Assembly (NCBI GenBank): GCA_016124975.1
Contig: WGMP01000047.1
Location: 1-64,000, forward strand
Length of the DNA stretch: 64,000 nucleotides
Direction: 5' to 3'
Origin: Phycisphaera sp.
GTDB lineage: Bacteria; Planctomycetota; Phycisphaerae; Phycisphaerales; SM1A02
Part shown: one piece after another, positions 41,968 through 51,545 of the stretch
Position numbering within the stretch: position 1 is the stretch's first letter
Layout: each line of letters begins with the position of its first letter
The notes under the pieces: model-generated
The model's input: the letters and a program-made list of their open reading frames with translations, nothing else
What the model was told of the DNA's origin: nothing
Databases searched by the model: none
Program-made: the position numbers and the translations under genes

Positions 41968-43443
41968 ATGCCGACGCCCGACCGCTATACCGCCGAAGCG
42001 CCCGCCGAGTGCGATGTCGCGATCGTGGGAGGTGGGTTTAGCGGTCTGATGTCGCTCGTGCGCCTCGCGCAGTGCGCGCCGAAGTGCCAGGCCGTGGTGT
42101 TGGAGCGACGGCCGCTGCCCGGGCCGGGCGTCGCGTATGGCGCGTGCGACGCCGAGCACCTGCTCAATGTGCCCGCCGCGCGGATGGGAGTGTTCGCCGA
42201 GCGTCCGACGGGCTTCCACGAATGGCTCGAGCGCAACTTCCCGGGACGCTATCGCGCCGACGAGTTCGTGCCGCGCGCGTTGTTCGGCCGCTACCTTGCC
42301 GAGGCCGTGTCGCAGACGCTCGCCGACACGAAGGCATGCGCGGCGTTCGTGCGCGACGCGGTCGTGCATATCGAGCCGCTCGGGCAGCGCTTCGAGCTGT
42401 TGCTTGCGTCGGGCCGCACCGTGCTTGCGCGCGGCGTGATCCTCGCGCCCGGGCTTCCGCCTGCTCGTGCGCCTTGGCGCGCGGTCGACGAAGGCGTCAC
42501 GCGTTCGCTCGTTGCGCAGGATCCGTGGGACCGCGCTGCGGTCAAGGGCCTCGCGCCCGATGGCGACGCGGTGCTTGTCGGAAGCGGACTCACCGCGATC
42601 GACCTCGTCATGGGCCTGCGCCGCAGCGGATGGAAGGGACGCATCGTGCTCGTCTCGCGCAACGGCCGTCTGCCGCTTCCGCATGCGGCGTCGCACGGCG
42701 CGCCCGTCGTCTACGACCCGCAGGAGCTGATGCGGGGCGTGCACGCTGCGTTCCGCGCGGTGCGGCGCGCCGCCAAGGAGCTCGCGCGCGTCGGGCACGA
42801 CTGGCGCGCCGCAATCGACGCTGTGCGCCCGCATGCGCAGGCGGTCTGGGGCGCGTGGCCTGCATCGGAGCGCCAGGCGTTCCTGCGTCGGCTGCGGCCA
42901 TTCTGGGAGATCCACCGCCACCGCGCACCCGCGCATCTTCTTGAGGCAATCGAGCGCGAGCGCGCGGCGGGCACGATCGAGGTCGTCGCGGGTGCGATCG
43001 CGTCGCTGCGCATGGACGCCGCGAGCACGCATGCGGAAGTCGTGGTGCGCACGGCGCATGGCTCGCTTCGCGTGATCCGCGCGTCGCGGGTGATCAACTG
43101 CTCTGGTCCCGCGATGAGCGTGTCGGAGACGCTCGATCCGCTGCTTGGGTCCCTCCTGCGAATGGGCTTCGCATTGGCCGACCGCCTTGGGCTTGGCCTG
43201 CGCACCGACCGCGAGGGTCGCCTGATCGGCGCCGATGGCACCGTGCAGCGCCGCGTTCGTCTTGTCGGCGCGCTGCGTCGCGGCGAACTGTGGGAGTCGA
43301 CCGCCGTGCCCGAGCTGCGTGCGCAGGCCGCGGTCGCGGCCGAGTCGCTCGCGCAGGAACTCGGCTGTGGCACCGTCGACCGCCGCGCCTTCACGGATCG
43401 TTCCGACAGCGCGCCGCGTGGCGCGATCGGTGGATGCGCGTGA
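41968..43443 (+). CDS. FAD/NAD(P)-binding protein (COG4529-like)
   Basis: A 491-residue flavoprotein with an N-terminal FAD-binding motif (VAIVGGGFSGLMSLVRLAQ), the YGACDAEHLLNVPAARMGVF segment typical of COG4529/YdhS-like proteins, a second nucleotide motif (VLVGSGLTAIDLVMGLRRSG) and the C-terminal RVINCSGP. It is cytoplasmic, without signal or membrane segments. The reaction is not known for this family. ATG 41968 is chosen because an upstream in-frame extension has no family character. The end overlaps the endonuclease IV gene. Confidence 0.85.
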   Translation: MPTPDRYTAEAPAECDVAIVGGGFSGLMSLVRLAQCAPKCQAVVLERRPLPGPGVAYGACDAEHLLNVPAARMGVFAERPTGFHEWLERNFPGRYRADEFVPRALFGRYLAEAVSQTLADTKACAAFVRDAVVHIEPLGQRFELLLASGRTVLARGVILAPGLPPARAPWRAVDEGVTRSLVAQDPWDRAAVKGLAPDGDAVLVGSGLTAIDLVMGLRRSGWKGRIVLVSRNGRLPLPHAASHGAPVVYDPQELMRGVHAAFRAVRRAAKELARVGHDWRAAIDAVRPHAQAVWGAWPASERQAFLRRLRPFWEIHRHRAPAHLLEAIERERAAGTIEVVAGAIASLRMDAASTHAEVVVRTAHGSLRVIRASRVINCSGPAMSVSETLDPLLGSLLRMGFALADRLGLGLRTDREGRLIGADGTVQRRVRLVGALRRGELWESTAVPELRAQAAVAAESLAQELGCGTVDRRAFTDRSDSAPRGAIGGCA

Positions 43444-44423
43444 GCGCAGCGGTGCGCGCATCGTCTTCCGCCGGCAAGGAGTCCGCCTGCGAGCGGCTCC
43501 GTATCGGCGCGCACCTCTCGACCGCGGGTTCGCTCCGCGGTGCGATCGACGAGGCCGTCGCGCTCCGTTTCGGCGCGGTGCAGATCTTCACGCGCAACCA
43601 GCGCCAGTGGGTCGCGAAGCCGCTCGCGCGGGAGGAGATCGCCGACTTCCACGCCGCGCGCAAGGGGACGCTCTTTGCGGACGCATCGCGCATCGTCAGC
43701 CACAACAGCTATCTCGTAAACCTCGCGTCGCCCGACGAGGAGAACCTCGCGAAGTCGCTCGCCTGCGAGCGCGCCGAGCTCGAGCGCTGTGAGGAGCTCG
43801 GCGTCGCGGTGTCGGTGGCGCATCCAGGGGCGCACATGAACGCGTCGGGCGGCCGCCCGCGCAAGCCAGGCGACCCGAACGACCTTGACGGCGAGCCGAG
43901 TGCCGACGAACTCGCGGGGCTCCGCCGCATCGCGAAGGCGATCGACCGGCTGCATGCGGAGCTCAAGGGCTATCGCGTGAGGATCGCGCTCGAGACGACG
44001 ACAGGCTCGGGAACGAACCTCGGCTACGCGTTCCACCACCTCGCGCGGATCCGCGACATGGTGAAGGCGCCCGAGCGCGTGGCCTACTGCATCGACACCT
44101 GCCATGTCTTCGCGGCGGGCTACGAGGTGTCGACGCCCGCGAAGGCACGGGCCACGCTCGAGCGGTTCGACCGCGAGGCAGGCCTCGCCCATGTGGCCGC
44201 CATCCATGTGAACGACTCCGAGGCGCCGTTCGCCTCTCGAAAGGACCGCCACGCCCACATCGGAGAGGGGCTGTGCGGCGAGGCGTGGTTCCGGGCGGTG
44301 CTGCGGCACCCCGCGTTCGCGGAGGTCCCCAAGGTCCTCGAGACGGAGAAGGGCGCCGCCCCCGATGGGCGCGCCTGGGATGTGGTGAACGCGGAGCGTC
44401 TCGCGTCTCTCGCGGGCGCATGA
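43434..44423 (+). CDS. nfo: Endonuclease IV (AP endonuclease)
   Basis: A 329-residue Nfo protein that cleaves DNA at abasic sites with a three-zinc centre. Conserved pieces are IGAHLSTAGSL, IFTRNQRQW, SHNSYLVNLASPDEE, VAHPGAH, ALETTTGSGTNLGY, YCIDTCHVFAAGY, HVNDSEAPFASRKDRHAHIGEG and LETEKGA; the metal-binding His, Glu and Asp residues are present. The start is either ATG 43434 or GTG 43440; the latter makes a GTGA overlap with the flavoprotein stop. The first ten residues are Ser/Ala-rich and poorly conserved in either case. Confidence 0.94.
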   Translation: MRVSAAVRASSSAGKESACERLRIGAHLSTAGSLRGAIDEAVALRFGAVQIFTRNQRQWVAKPLAREEIADFHAARKGTLFADASRIVSHNSYLVNLASPDEENLAKSLACERAELERCEELGVAVSVAHPGAHMNASGGRPRKPGDPNDLDGEPSADELAGLRRIAKAIDRLHAELKGYRVRIALETTTGSGTNLGYAFHHLARIRDMVKAPERVAYCIDTCHVFAAGYEVSTPAKARATLERFDREAGLAHVAAIHVNDSEAPFASRKDRHAHIGEGLCGEAWFRAVLRHPAFAEVPKVLETEKGAAPDGRAWDVVNAERLASLAGA

Positions 44424-44777
44424 CGGCGGAGTCTCGAAGACTCAATTCCGTGCACGCGCGGACCGCGCCGAACCCACTCCGACACGAGCTTGATCGACGC
44501 CTCCGATTACAGGAACACGCGCGTCTCGCCCGAAGATAGCCTCGCAGGAGTCGGTGCCGTCTGGGTCAGGCCTCCGTGGGGAGCCACCTTGGCGTCGTCG
44601 GTGGGAAGGAGCCGTTCATCGGGCGAACCGATCGGACGCGACCATCGTCCCGTCGCAGACGCCGTTCCCGCGATCGGCTGGCGCCGTCCAACTCCCGTCG
44701 GAGCCTTCATGCACTCTCCCCGCTCGCTCACACCGCGTTCGATCACACCTTCCGCGACCTCCCCACGCGATCGATCC
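44424..44777. other. Intergenic region before the TPR lipoprotein gene
   Basis: These 354 bp start with a small hairpin (44429-44443). In-frame ATGs at 44490 and 44709 would extend the next gene but give an arginine/proline-rich leader, so I take this as non-coding. I see no other recognisable signal. Confidence 0.5.
44429..44443 (+). terminator. Short hairpin after nfo
   Basis: GAGTCT (44429-44434) and AGACTC (44438-44443) form a perfect 6-bp stem around CGA, followed by AATTCC. It lies 6 bp past the nfo stop. It is weak as a terminator. Confidence 0.4.
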
Positions 44778-45839
44778 ATGCAGCACTCCGCGAAGCACTT
44801 CGGCCGCTCGTTCGCCATCGTCGGAGCGCTTGGGCTGGCGTCGGCCCTGGCGCTGTCGGCGTGCGCACCCAAGCCCACCGCCCGATCGGGAAGCACGGAG
44901 AGCCGCGCAGCTTCCCCGCGGCAAGCGCCCACGCTGCGGCTCGAGCCGAACGCCGCCGAGGAGGAGCGCCTGGCCATCGCCAGCGAAGCGGCGGCCAGCG
45001 CGGACTACGCCACGGCGCTGCGGATCTTCCGCGATCTCCTCGCGGAGAATCCGACCCTTGTCGACGCACACGCAGGCATGGGCAGCGTGCTCGAGGAGCA
45101 GGGCGAGCTTGAGCTTGCGGAGTCTTCCTACGCCCGCGCCACGCGTCTCGACCCGACGAACTTCATGGCCGCATCCGGCCACGGCCGCGTGCTCGAGGCG
45201 CTCGGGCAGTTCAAGCTGGCCGTCCGCGCCGTGCAGCGCGCGCTCGTGGCGCGACCCGCCGATGTCGACGCGAACCTCGCGATGGCGCGCCTTCTCCTCG
45301 CGACAGGACAGGCCGAGGGCTCCATCGCCTTCGCGGAGCGCGCCACGCGGCTTGCGCCCGACAACGGCTTCGCGCATCTCGCGCTCGCCCGCGCCTACTC
45401 GCGCGTCGGCCGCGGCCGCGACGCGATCCGGCAGTACGAGACCGCGGTCGAGCTGATCGATCCGCCCGCCGATGTCATGCTCGCGCTCATCAACGCCTAT
45501 GGCGAGGAGAAGCGTTTCCAGGAGGCCGCGAACGCTGCGGAGGCGCTGACGCGGACCTCGCCGAGCGCCGCCGCCTTCGAGCGGCACGGATGGGCCCTCT
45601 TCCGCCTCGGCGACTTCGACGGCTCCGACCGCGCCTATCGCATGGCGATCGAGCTCGACCCCGCCTACTGGCCCGCGCTCAACGGCGTGGGAGTGAACGC
45701 GCTCAACCTCTGGATCAAGAACGGCCGCGACGCCAAGGACCCGCTGCGCGACGAGGCGCGGCTCATGCTGCAGCGCTCGATGCGGGCGAACCCCGACCAG
45801 CCGAAGGTGGCGGGGCTTCTCCTGAAGTACCGCCTCTGA
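44778..45839 (+). CDS. TPR-repeat lipoprotein
   Basis: A 353-residue protein beginning with a clear lipoprotein signal: MQHSAKHFGRSFAIVGALGL followed by ASALALSAC, with Cys at about 29. Several tetratricopeptide repeats follow (ASADYATALRIFRDLLAENP, GELELAESSYARATRLDPTN, GQFKLAVRAVQRALVARPAD, GRGRDAIRQYETAVELIDP, GDFDGSDRAYRMAIELDPAYW). It is likely periplasmic, membrane-anchored, and scaffolds other proteins. ATG 44778 is chosen because it places the signal peptide at the terminus. The neighbours do not indicate a pathway; a role like outer-membrane assembly or pilus lipoproteins is possible but unproven. Confidence 0.85.
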   Translation: MQHSAKHFGRSFAIVGALGLASALALSACAPKPTARSGSTESRAASPRQAPTLRLEPNAAEEERLAIASEAAASADYATALRIFRDLLAENPTLVDAHAGMGSVLEEQGELELAESSYARATRLDPTNFMAASGHGRVLEALGQFKLAVRAVQRALVARPADVDANLAMARLLLATGQAEGSIAFAERATRLAPDNGFAHLALARAYSRVGRGRDAIRQYETAVELIDPPADVMLALINAYGEEKRFQEAANAAEALTRTSPSAAAFERHGWALFRLGDFDGSDRAYRMAIELDPAYWPALNGVGVNALNLWIKNGRDAKDPLRDEARLMLQRSMRANPDQPKVAGLLLKYRL

Positions 45840-45909
45840 CGCGCGTGCGGCGAAGGGCGCCACGGAGGCCGCGGCCACGCGCCTCTGCGCTGCGTCTACC
45901 ATTGCCGCC

Positions 45910-46302
45910 ATGCCAGACGCGAGCCCAGTCGACCCGTCGCTCCTCGAGTTCTTCGATTCGCCCACCGACACGCCCTTCGTGATCGAGCATGTGAGCGAGG
46001 AGTTCACCTCGGTGTGCCCGAAGACGGGTCACCCCGACTTCGCGCACATCATCCTGCGCTACCAGCCCGCCGCCGTCTGTGTCGAGCTGAAGAGCCTCAA
46101 GCTCTACTACCAGAGCTTTCGCAACGCGGGAATCTTCTACGAGGCCGTCACCAACCGCCTGCGCGACGACCTCGCCGAGGCGATGAGCCCGGCGTGGATG
46201 CAGGTCATCACCGTGTGGAAGGGCCGCGGTGGCATCCGCTCGCGCATCGTCGCGACCGCGGGCGAGGTGCCCGCGTGCTGGGTGACGAAGCTCGACGCCT
46301 GA
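45910..46302 (+). CDS. queF: NADPH-dependent 7-cyano-7-deazaguanine reductase
   Basis: A 130-residue QueF (short, unimodular type) that reduces preQ0 to preQ1 in queuosine synthesis. Catalytic Cys36 and Asp43 lie in FTSVCPKTGHPDF; the family signature ELKSLKLYYQSFRNAGIFYE is intact. Length matches the YkvM-type enzymes. No other queuosine gene lies nearby. It sits on the plus strand, convergent with the large exported protein gene (17 bp between ends). Confidence 0.95.
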   Translation: MPDASPVDPSLLEFFDSPTDTPFVIEHVSEEFTSVCPKTGHPDFAHIILRYQPAAVCVELKSLKLYYQSFRNAGIFYEAVTNRLRDDLAEAMSPAWMQVITVWKGRGGIRSRIVATAGEVPACWVTKLDA

Positions 46303-46318
46303 GCGCGCGCCGCGCGCG

Positions 46319-49048
46319 TCAGCGCATGCGGCGCTGGGCGCGGACGGGGAGCGGGCCGACAGCGTCGGCGGCGGCAGGACCTGCGTCGTTGAGAAGCGTC
46401 TCGACGAGCCGTCGGTGCGTGCTTGCCTCGAGCTGCTCGAGGTCGGCGCGCAGCTTGCGCCGTGCAGCGCTGCGCGCCCCGAGCCTCTGGATGTCGAGCC
46501 CTCCGGGCGCGTCCGCGACGGTGGGCGCCTCGTTGGCGGCGACGAACTCCTCGCACAGCACCTCGCGCGACTCGATCCACTCGGCGCGGAGCGACTCGAT
46601 CGCCGAGCGCGTCGCCGGGGGAAGCGCCTCGACCGCGGATGCCCGCGCGAAGAAGGGCTCGAGGTCACGCGGCATGGTGTAGGCCGCAGGGGTCATGGCG
46701 CGCGAGATGGCGCGTCGGAGCGTCTTGGCCGCCATTTCGTCAGAGGCGAGGAGCGACAGCATCGCATCGCGCGTGCGGCGGTTGCCGTCGGCGACCGACG
46801 CCCGCGCCTCGGCCGCGCGCGTGGTCGCCTCCCTCATCCGCATGCTTGTCTCCGCAGAGAACTCGACCGACTGCGCCATCTCCTTCGTGCCGTCGGGACG
46901 CGTCACCTCTTGCTCGACCGTCGCCGCCTTCATCGCCTCGGCCTGGATGCGCTCGCTCTCCACGACCGTGGCGCGCATGGCCTCGACCGCCGCGACCGAC
47001 GACTCGTCCCACGCGCGGAGCTCGCCTGCGAGAAGCGCGCGGCTCGCGTCGGAAAGTGCGGCGCCGTCCACGATGGCCACGAAGTCCGCGGCGTGCGCGC
47101 CCTTCTCGCCGTGAAGAAGCCGCGTGCGCGCCCGTGCGCGCCGCGCCGACTCTGCCGCAAGAAGCTTGTCTGCGGCGACCACCGCGCGCAGATCATCGAA
47201 CAGCCGCTCCTCCGAAGCGTCGACCGCCACCGAAAGCTCGCGCCGCGCCTCGAACGACGCGGGGTCAGGCCCTCCGATCACGAAGGACATCATGGCGCCG
47301 CCTTCCTGCGGCGGAGGCGCCGTGCGGTCGGCGAATACGCGTTCCGCTTCGTTGCGCGCCTCCATCGCGCGCGCGACCAGCTCGTCGAAGAGCGCGCGCG
47401 ACGCCCCGTCGAGGCCGAGTCGTGCCGCGAGGGCGTCGAGCTCCTTTGCGTCCATGCGTGGCGCCACGGATGCGCCGCCCATTCCGCCGAGGCCGGTGAA
47501 GATGAACCCGCCCATGTCGTCGCCGAGGTCGTCGCTCGACAACTCCGTGATCTCGCCGTCGGGCCCGCCGACCATGATCCGCATCTCGACGGTGGCGCCT
47601 GCTGCAGCGCCGTCGAGCGGCGCTGCGGCTCCGATCTCGAAGGGCATCTCGGGCATCCCGCGCCCATCGACCTCGACCGCGCGGTCAAGCCCTGCCGCCG
47701 CGGAGAGCGCATCGGCGTCGCGGCTCGAGAGCTCCATCAGATCCCCGCCCATCCGTGTGAGCACGCCCTGGATGCGCGTGCGCTCGGGGTTCTCGGGTTC
47801 GTCGAACATCTGGAACTCTTCCTCGAGCCCCGCCGAGACGAGCTCATCGACGAGCCCCATCATCCCGTCGATCATCGGACGCGCCGCGAGGTCGTGCGCT
47901 GCGATCGCGGCGTCGACGGCCGCGGCCTCGGACTCGCCGAGCTTGCCGGCCGCGCGAAGCGATTCGGCGCGCCGACGCACGGCGTCGAACGGGCCATCGG
48001 ACTGGATCCTCGGGTAGAGCCCGCGCACGAGGTCCGCCCGCAGCGCGTAGGCGTCCTGCGGCGAGAGCGCGATCTCGATCTCGCCGAGCGTGTCTCGGTG
48101 CAGGCGCCGCAACTTCGCGTCAAGTTCGCGCAGCTCGGTGTCGCCGGCGCGTGCGGCCTCGCGCATGCGTTGCCATGCCTCGGGCGCTGGCGCATTCGCA
48201 GCCTCGCCCTCGCCTCCAGCCTCGCCTCCAGCCTCGCCTCCTCCGACGCCCGCGCCCGCCGCCTGCGCGGCGCGCGCCTCCGCGACGCGGACGCCGCGCA
48301 TGAACGCAGACTCGGCCATGCGCTCAAGCAGCTGCGTGAGCGCAAGGTCGTAGGCGTCGACCGACGGCTGCGCGCGCGTGCGTTCGTCGGCGGAAAGCGC
48401 CGCGAACGCAGTGGTCGCGCGAAGATCGAACTCGATCGCATCCCGCGCCATGCTGAACCGCGGAATCGAAGCCAGCGCGCGGCGCCGCGACAGCGCGTTG
48501 CGGATCGGCTCGGCACGCAGCGCCTGCTCCGCCGTCAGCACGCCCGTGAGCTCGTCGACGAGCTGGCCGTCGAGCTGCGCCGCAGCGCGGAAGAGCCGCC
48601 GCCGCGTCTCCGCCTCGCGGCGGGCGTCCTCGACCGACTGGCCGAGCATCCTGCGGTCGAGATCGTTCGCATCGCGCGCGAGCGCACGAACGGCGGGCTC
48701 GACTTCCGCGCGCTCGAAGTCACGGAAGCGCTTGAAGTACTCCTCGTGGAGGCCGAGCGCCACTTCGCGGAGCGACTCGTCGATGCCCGCCGTGCGCATC
48801 ATGGACTCGAAGTCCGCGGCGGAGACCGGGCTCGGCACGCGCTGCAGCATCTGCGCGCGGGCCTCGGTGGCGATTCCCGTCGCGCCGACCGCCGCGACCG
48901 CGGCCGCAAGCGAGCCAGCGGCGAAGGAGCGTGGCATGGCGAGACGCGCACAGCCAAGTCCGAGGAGCGCCCCCATCAGACCGACGCGCGGGCGAGAGAG
49001 CGGATGCGTGTGCGGGCGGCGGCTGTGGCGAGCGTCTTGTGCGGGCAT
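46319..49048 (-). CDS. Large exported protein of unknown function
   Basis: A 909-residue protein I do not recognise. Start at 49048 is chosen because it gives a signal-peptide-like N terminus (RVGLMGALLGLGCARL through AAAVAAVGATGIATEARAQ). The rest is acidic and alanine-rich, predicted largely helical, with long heptad-like segments (for example FERAEVEPAVRALARDANDLDRRMLGQSVEDARREAETRRRLF). A glycine-rich stretch occurs near 280 (AGVGGGEAGGEAGGEGEA). No enzyme motif is visible. It resembles large planctomycete exported proteins of unknown role. It is divergent from the transketolase-like gene across 322 bp. Confidence 0.7.
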   Translation of the reverse strand: MPAQDARHSRRPHTHPLSRPRVGLMGALLGLGCARLAMPRSFAAGSLAAAVAAVGATGIATEARAQMLQRVPSPVSAADFESMMRTAGIDESLREVALGLHEEYFKRFRDFERAEVEPAVRALARDANDLDRRMLGQSVEDARREAETRRRLFRAAAQLDGQLVDELTGVLTAEQALRAEPIRNALSRRRALASIPRFSMARDAIEFDLRATTAFAALSADERTRAQPSVDAYDLALTQLLERMAESAFMRGVRVAEARAAQAAGAGVGGGEAGGEAGGEGEAANAPAPEAWQRMREAARAGDTELRELDAKLRRLHRDTLGEIEIALSPQDAYALRADLVRGLYPRIQSDGPFDAVRRRAESLRAAGKLGESEAAAVDAAIAAHDLAARPMIDGMMGLVDELVSAGLEEEFQMFDEPENPERTRIQGVLTRMGGDLMELSSRDADALSAAAGLDRAVEVDGRGMPEMPFEIGAAAPLDGAAAGATVEMRIMVGGPDGEITELSSDDLGDDMGGFIFTGLGGMGGASVAPRMDAKELDALAARLGLDGASRALFDELVARAMEARNEAERVFADRTAPPPQEGGAMMSFVIGGPDPASFEARRELSVAVDASEERLFDDLRAVVAADKLLAAESARRARARTRLLHGEKGAHAADFVAIVDGAALSDASRALLAGELRAWDESSVAAVEAMRATVVESERIQAEAMKAATVEQEVTRPDGTKEMAQSVEFSAETSMRMREATTRAAEARASVADGNRRTRDAMLSLLASDEMAAKTLRRAISRAMTPAAYTMPRDLEPFFARASAVEALPPATRSAIESLRAEWIESREVLCEEFVAANEAPTVADAPGGLDIQRLGARSAARRKLRADLEQLEASTHRRLVETLLNDAGPAAADAVGPLPVRAQRRMR

Positions 49049-49370
49049 TCGGGACTCCAGAGGTGCGCTGATGATGCAGCAAGCGCCCGCTCCCGTTGCG
49101 ACGCGGTCCGCAAAGTCTGAGATTTTCCGCGTGATCGCATGGAAAGCCCGCGTTCCCGCCGCGCCAGCCTTGCCCGTGTGCGGGGCCAGCGTGTACCCTC
49201 TTCCCCCTCGGTCTCCAACCGCCGCAGCGCGCCCCACAGCGGATGCAACGCGGACCTTGGCGGGTCGAACTCTCAACCCTTCGGGGCGATCGTCCGCGCG
49301 TTGGTCTGCGCGGGCGCCGTCGGGGCGTCCGGTCCGAACGCCCGCTTTCCGACCTCCTTCAGGAGTCACT
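49049..49370. other. Divergent intergenic region
   Basis: These 322 bp separate the exported-protein and transketolase starts. A hairpin pairs GGGCGT (49323-49328) with ACGCCC (49338-49343), and a CAGGAG Shine-Dalgarno sits 7 bp before ATG 49371. No gene or recognisable riboswitch is seen. Confidence 0.5.
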
Positions 49371-51446
49371 ATGCGATCACACTTCTCGCCTGCCGCCGCA
49401 GGCGGTTCCGCCGCCACCGCCGCCTCCGCCCCAGCACGACCCGCCGACGCAACACTCGTGGCGTCGCTCGACTCCGCGGCCCATGCGAAGGCCATCGAGC
49501 TCTCCTCCACCGTGCTCGAGACCTGCGCCGTGGCGGGCGTCGGCAACCCGACCGTCGCCATGGGCGCGGCGCACGCCGTGGCCACGCTTCTCTACCAGTC
49601 GATGCGGTGGGATCCGTCCGCGCCCCGCGAGCGGCACGGCGACAGGCTGATCCTCTCCGACGCCGCCTACACGCCGCTCCTCTACGCGGCCTACGCCGAT
49701 CTCGGCGTGCCCGCCTTCATCGACGGCGCGTGGCGCCCGCTCGCGACCGCGGATCTCTCGCGCTTCGGCCTTCCCGAGGGCCCGCTCCCTGCGTCGCCTC
49801 TTCCCGCGTTGCTCGCGGGGATCGAGTGCGCTGCGGGCGCTGCTGGTTCAGGCCTCTCCCTCGCGATCGGCTCCGCCCTCGCCGCGCGCATCGAAGGCTG
49901 CGAGCGCAGGCACTTCGTCCTGATCGGTGAAGGCGAGCTGCGTGAAGGTGTCCTCTTCGAGGCGCTCGCCCACGCGGCCGAAGAGCGTCTTGCAGGCGTG
50001 ACGCCCATCTTCCTGCTCTCGCCGCTTGCCTCGGGCGACCGCGCCGCGGCGATCGACGGCGCGGAGGCGCTTGCGCGCAGGCTCGCGGCGCTCGGGTTCC
50101 ACACGATCGAGATCGATGGACATGCCCCCGCGCGGATCCGCGATGCCATCGACGAGGCCGCGCGCCGCGCCGCCACCAACCAGCCGACCGCGATCCTCGC
50201 GCGCGTGACGAAGGGCTGGGGTGCGAGGAGCCTCCAGGGCGGCGCGTGGAGCGGCCACATTCCCGCGGGCGACAAGCTGCGCACGGCGCTCGACGAGCTG
50301 CGCGCATCGCGCGTCGGGCTCACGCGCTCCTATGGCGTGGCGGCGTCGCGCCCCACGCCGCGCGCCGCCGTCGCGGGTGCGCGGCCGGCTGCGCCCGCGA
50401 AGGCGTCTCCCGCGGCGATCGCGGCGCTTCCGGACTTCGTGCGCGCCATGCGCGAGGCCGACATGACCGCGCTCTACCAGACGGGTCGCCTCGCGCCGCG
50501 GCGCGCGCACGCGTTGGCGCTGCGCGCCCTCGGCCGGGCCATGCCCGAGATCTCGCTCTTCGAGAGCGACGCGCGCCGCACGCTGGCAGGCGAGCTCTTC
50601 ACGGCCGACCGTGCGCTCGCATCGCGCGCGCACGAGTTCCGCGGTGCTGAGCAGCACATGGTGCTTGCCGCGCGCGGCCTTGCGGCGGCGGGTCGCGCGC
50701 CCTTCGTCGCGGCCTCCGCGCGGAGCGTCCTTCGCATGCAGGAGGAGCTCCTCGTGGCCGCGCAGGAAGGCGCGTCGCTGAGGCTCGTCGCAACCGACGC
50801 GGGGCTCTCGGCGGTCGCGTCGGGCCCCGCATCGACCGCACTTTCCGATCTTGCGTCGCTCAGGCCGCTCACCTCCATCCGTGAGGCATCGGGCGCGTCC
50901 GCGCTCTATCTGCTCCAGCCGTCGGACGCCTACGCCGCCTACGCGCTGACGCTCGCAGCGGCGCGGCACGACGGGCTCTCGCTCCTGCGGATTCCCGCCG
51001 GAGAGCATGAGTTCCTCTACACGCCCGAGACGGAGTTCAAGCTCGGCCAGTTCGAGGTGCTCTTCGAGGGGCGCGATCTCCTGATCGTGACGGCGGGCGC
51101 GATGGTGCACGAGGTGAACCGCGCGCTCGACGGCCTCGACGATGCGGGCATCGACGCGACCATCGTCGATCTCTACTCGATCCCGTTCGACGAGAAGGCG
51201 CTTCTTGGCCTCGCGAAGAGGAACGGCGGCCGCATCCTCGTCGTCGAGGACAACCAGGGCGCGCCGATCGCCGGCGCCGTGGCGGAGGCGTGCCTTGCAT
51301 CGGGCGGCGGCTTCACGCTCGAGTCGATGTGCGTGCGCGCGCCTGCGATCGTGGCGCGGACCTTCGCGAACGCGGTCGCCGAGGCGAAGCTGTCTGCGAG
51401 CGACATCGTGGCGCGTGCGTCGCGGATGGTCGGAATCGAGGCGTAG
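49371..51446 (+). CDS. Divergent transketolase-like protein, likely altered active site
   Basis: A 691-residue protein with the three-domain transketolase layout: pyrophosphate-binding (about 40-310), pyrimidine-binding (about 360-540) and C-terminal (about 545-690) domains. It keeps GAAGSGLSLAIGSALAARIEG, KGWGARSL and the glutamate Glu427 of the middle domain. It differs at conserved sites: SGHPG reads GVGNPT (56-61), the AGHGS histidine is replaced in LSDAAYTPLLYA, the metal motif GDG is GEG (186-188) with no asparagine where expected (about 215), and GPTHQ reads GPASTA. Either it is inactive or it binds a different substrate. Start ATG 49371 follows CAGGAG. A 12-13 bp tandem repeat lies just after the stop. 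Confidence 0.85.
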   Translation: MRSHFSPAAAGGSAATAASAPARPADATLVASLDSAAHAKAIELSSTVLETCAVAGVGNPTVAMGAAHAVATLLYQSMRWDPSAPRERHGDRLILSDAAYTPLLYAAYADLGVPAFIDGAWRPLATADLSRFGLPEGPLPASPLPALLAGIECAAGAAGSGLSLAIGSALAARIEGCERRHFVLIGEGELREGVLFEALAHAAEERLAGVTPIFLLSPLASGDRAAAIDGAEALARRLAALGFHTIEIDGHAPARIRDAIDEAARRAATNQPTAILARVTKGWGARSLQGGAWSGHIPAGDKLRTALDELRASRVGLTRSYGVAASRPTPRAAVAGARPAAPAKASPAAIAALPDFVRAMREADMTALYQTGRLAPRRAHALALRALGRAMPEISLFESDARRTLAGELFTADRALASRAHEFRGAEQHMVLAARGLAAAGRAPFVAASARSVLRMQEELLVAAQEGASLRLVATDAGLSAVASGPASTALSDLASLRPLTSIREASGASALYLLQPSDAYAAYALTLAAARHDGLSLLRIPAGEHEFLYTPETEFKLGQFEVLFEGRDLLIVTAGAMVHEVNRALDGLDDAGIDATIVDLYSIPFDEKALLGLAKRNGGRILVVEDNQGAPIAGAVAEACLASGGGFTLESMCVRAPAIVARTFANAVAEAKLSASDIVARASRMVGIEA

Positions 51447-51451
51447 GCCTC

Positions 51452-51513
51452 CCGCGGACAAACACCGCGACAAACACCGCGACAAACCCCGCGGACAAAA
51501 CCTGCAGACAGAG
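51452..51513. repeat. 12-13 bp tandem repeat after the transketolase-like gene
   Basis: CCGCGGACAAACA, CCGCGACAAACA, CCGCGACAAACC and CCGCGGACAAAAC run head to tail from 51452 to 51501, followed by a degenerate CTGCAGACAGAG. The array starts 6 bp after the stop codon (51444-51446) and separates it from the convergent esterase-like gene. Confidence 0.88.
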
Positions 51514-51545
51514 CCAGGTGGGCGTCGGTGCGCTCCCTGCACCCA

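Noticed and set aside
44555-44600. SRP-RNA-like string GGTCAGG...GGGGAGCC
   Set aside because: The GGAA tetraloop and AGCA side of the symmetric loop required for SRP RNA are missing, and the flanks do not form a long helix.
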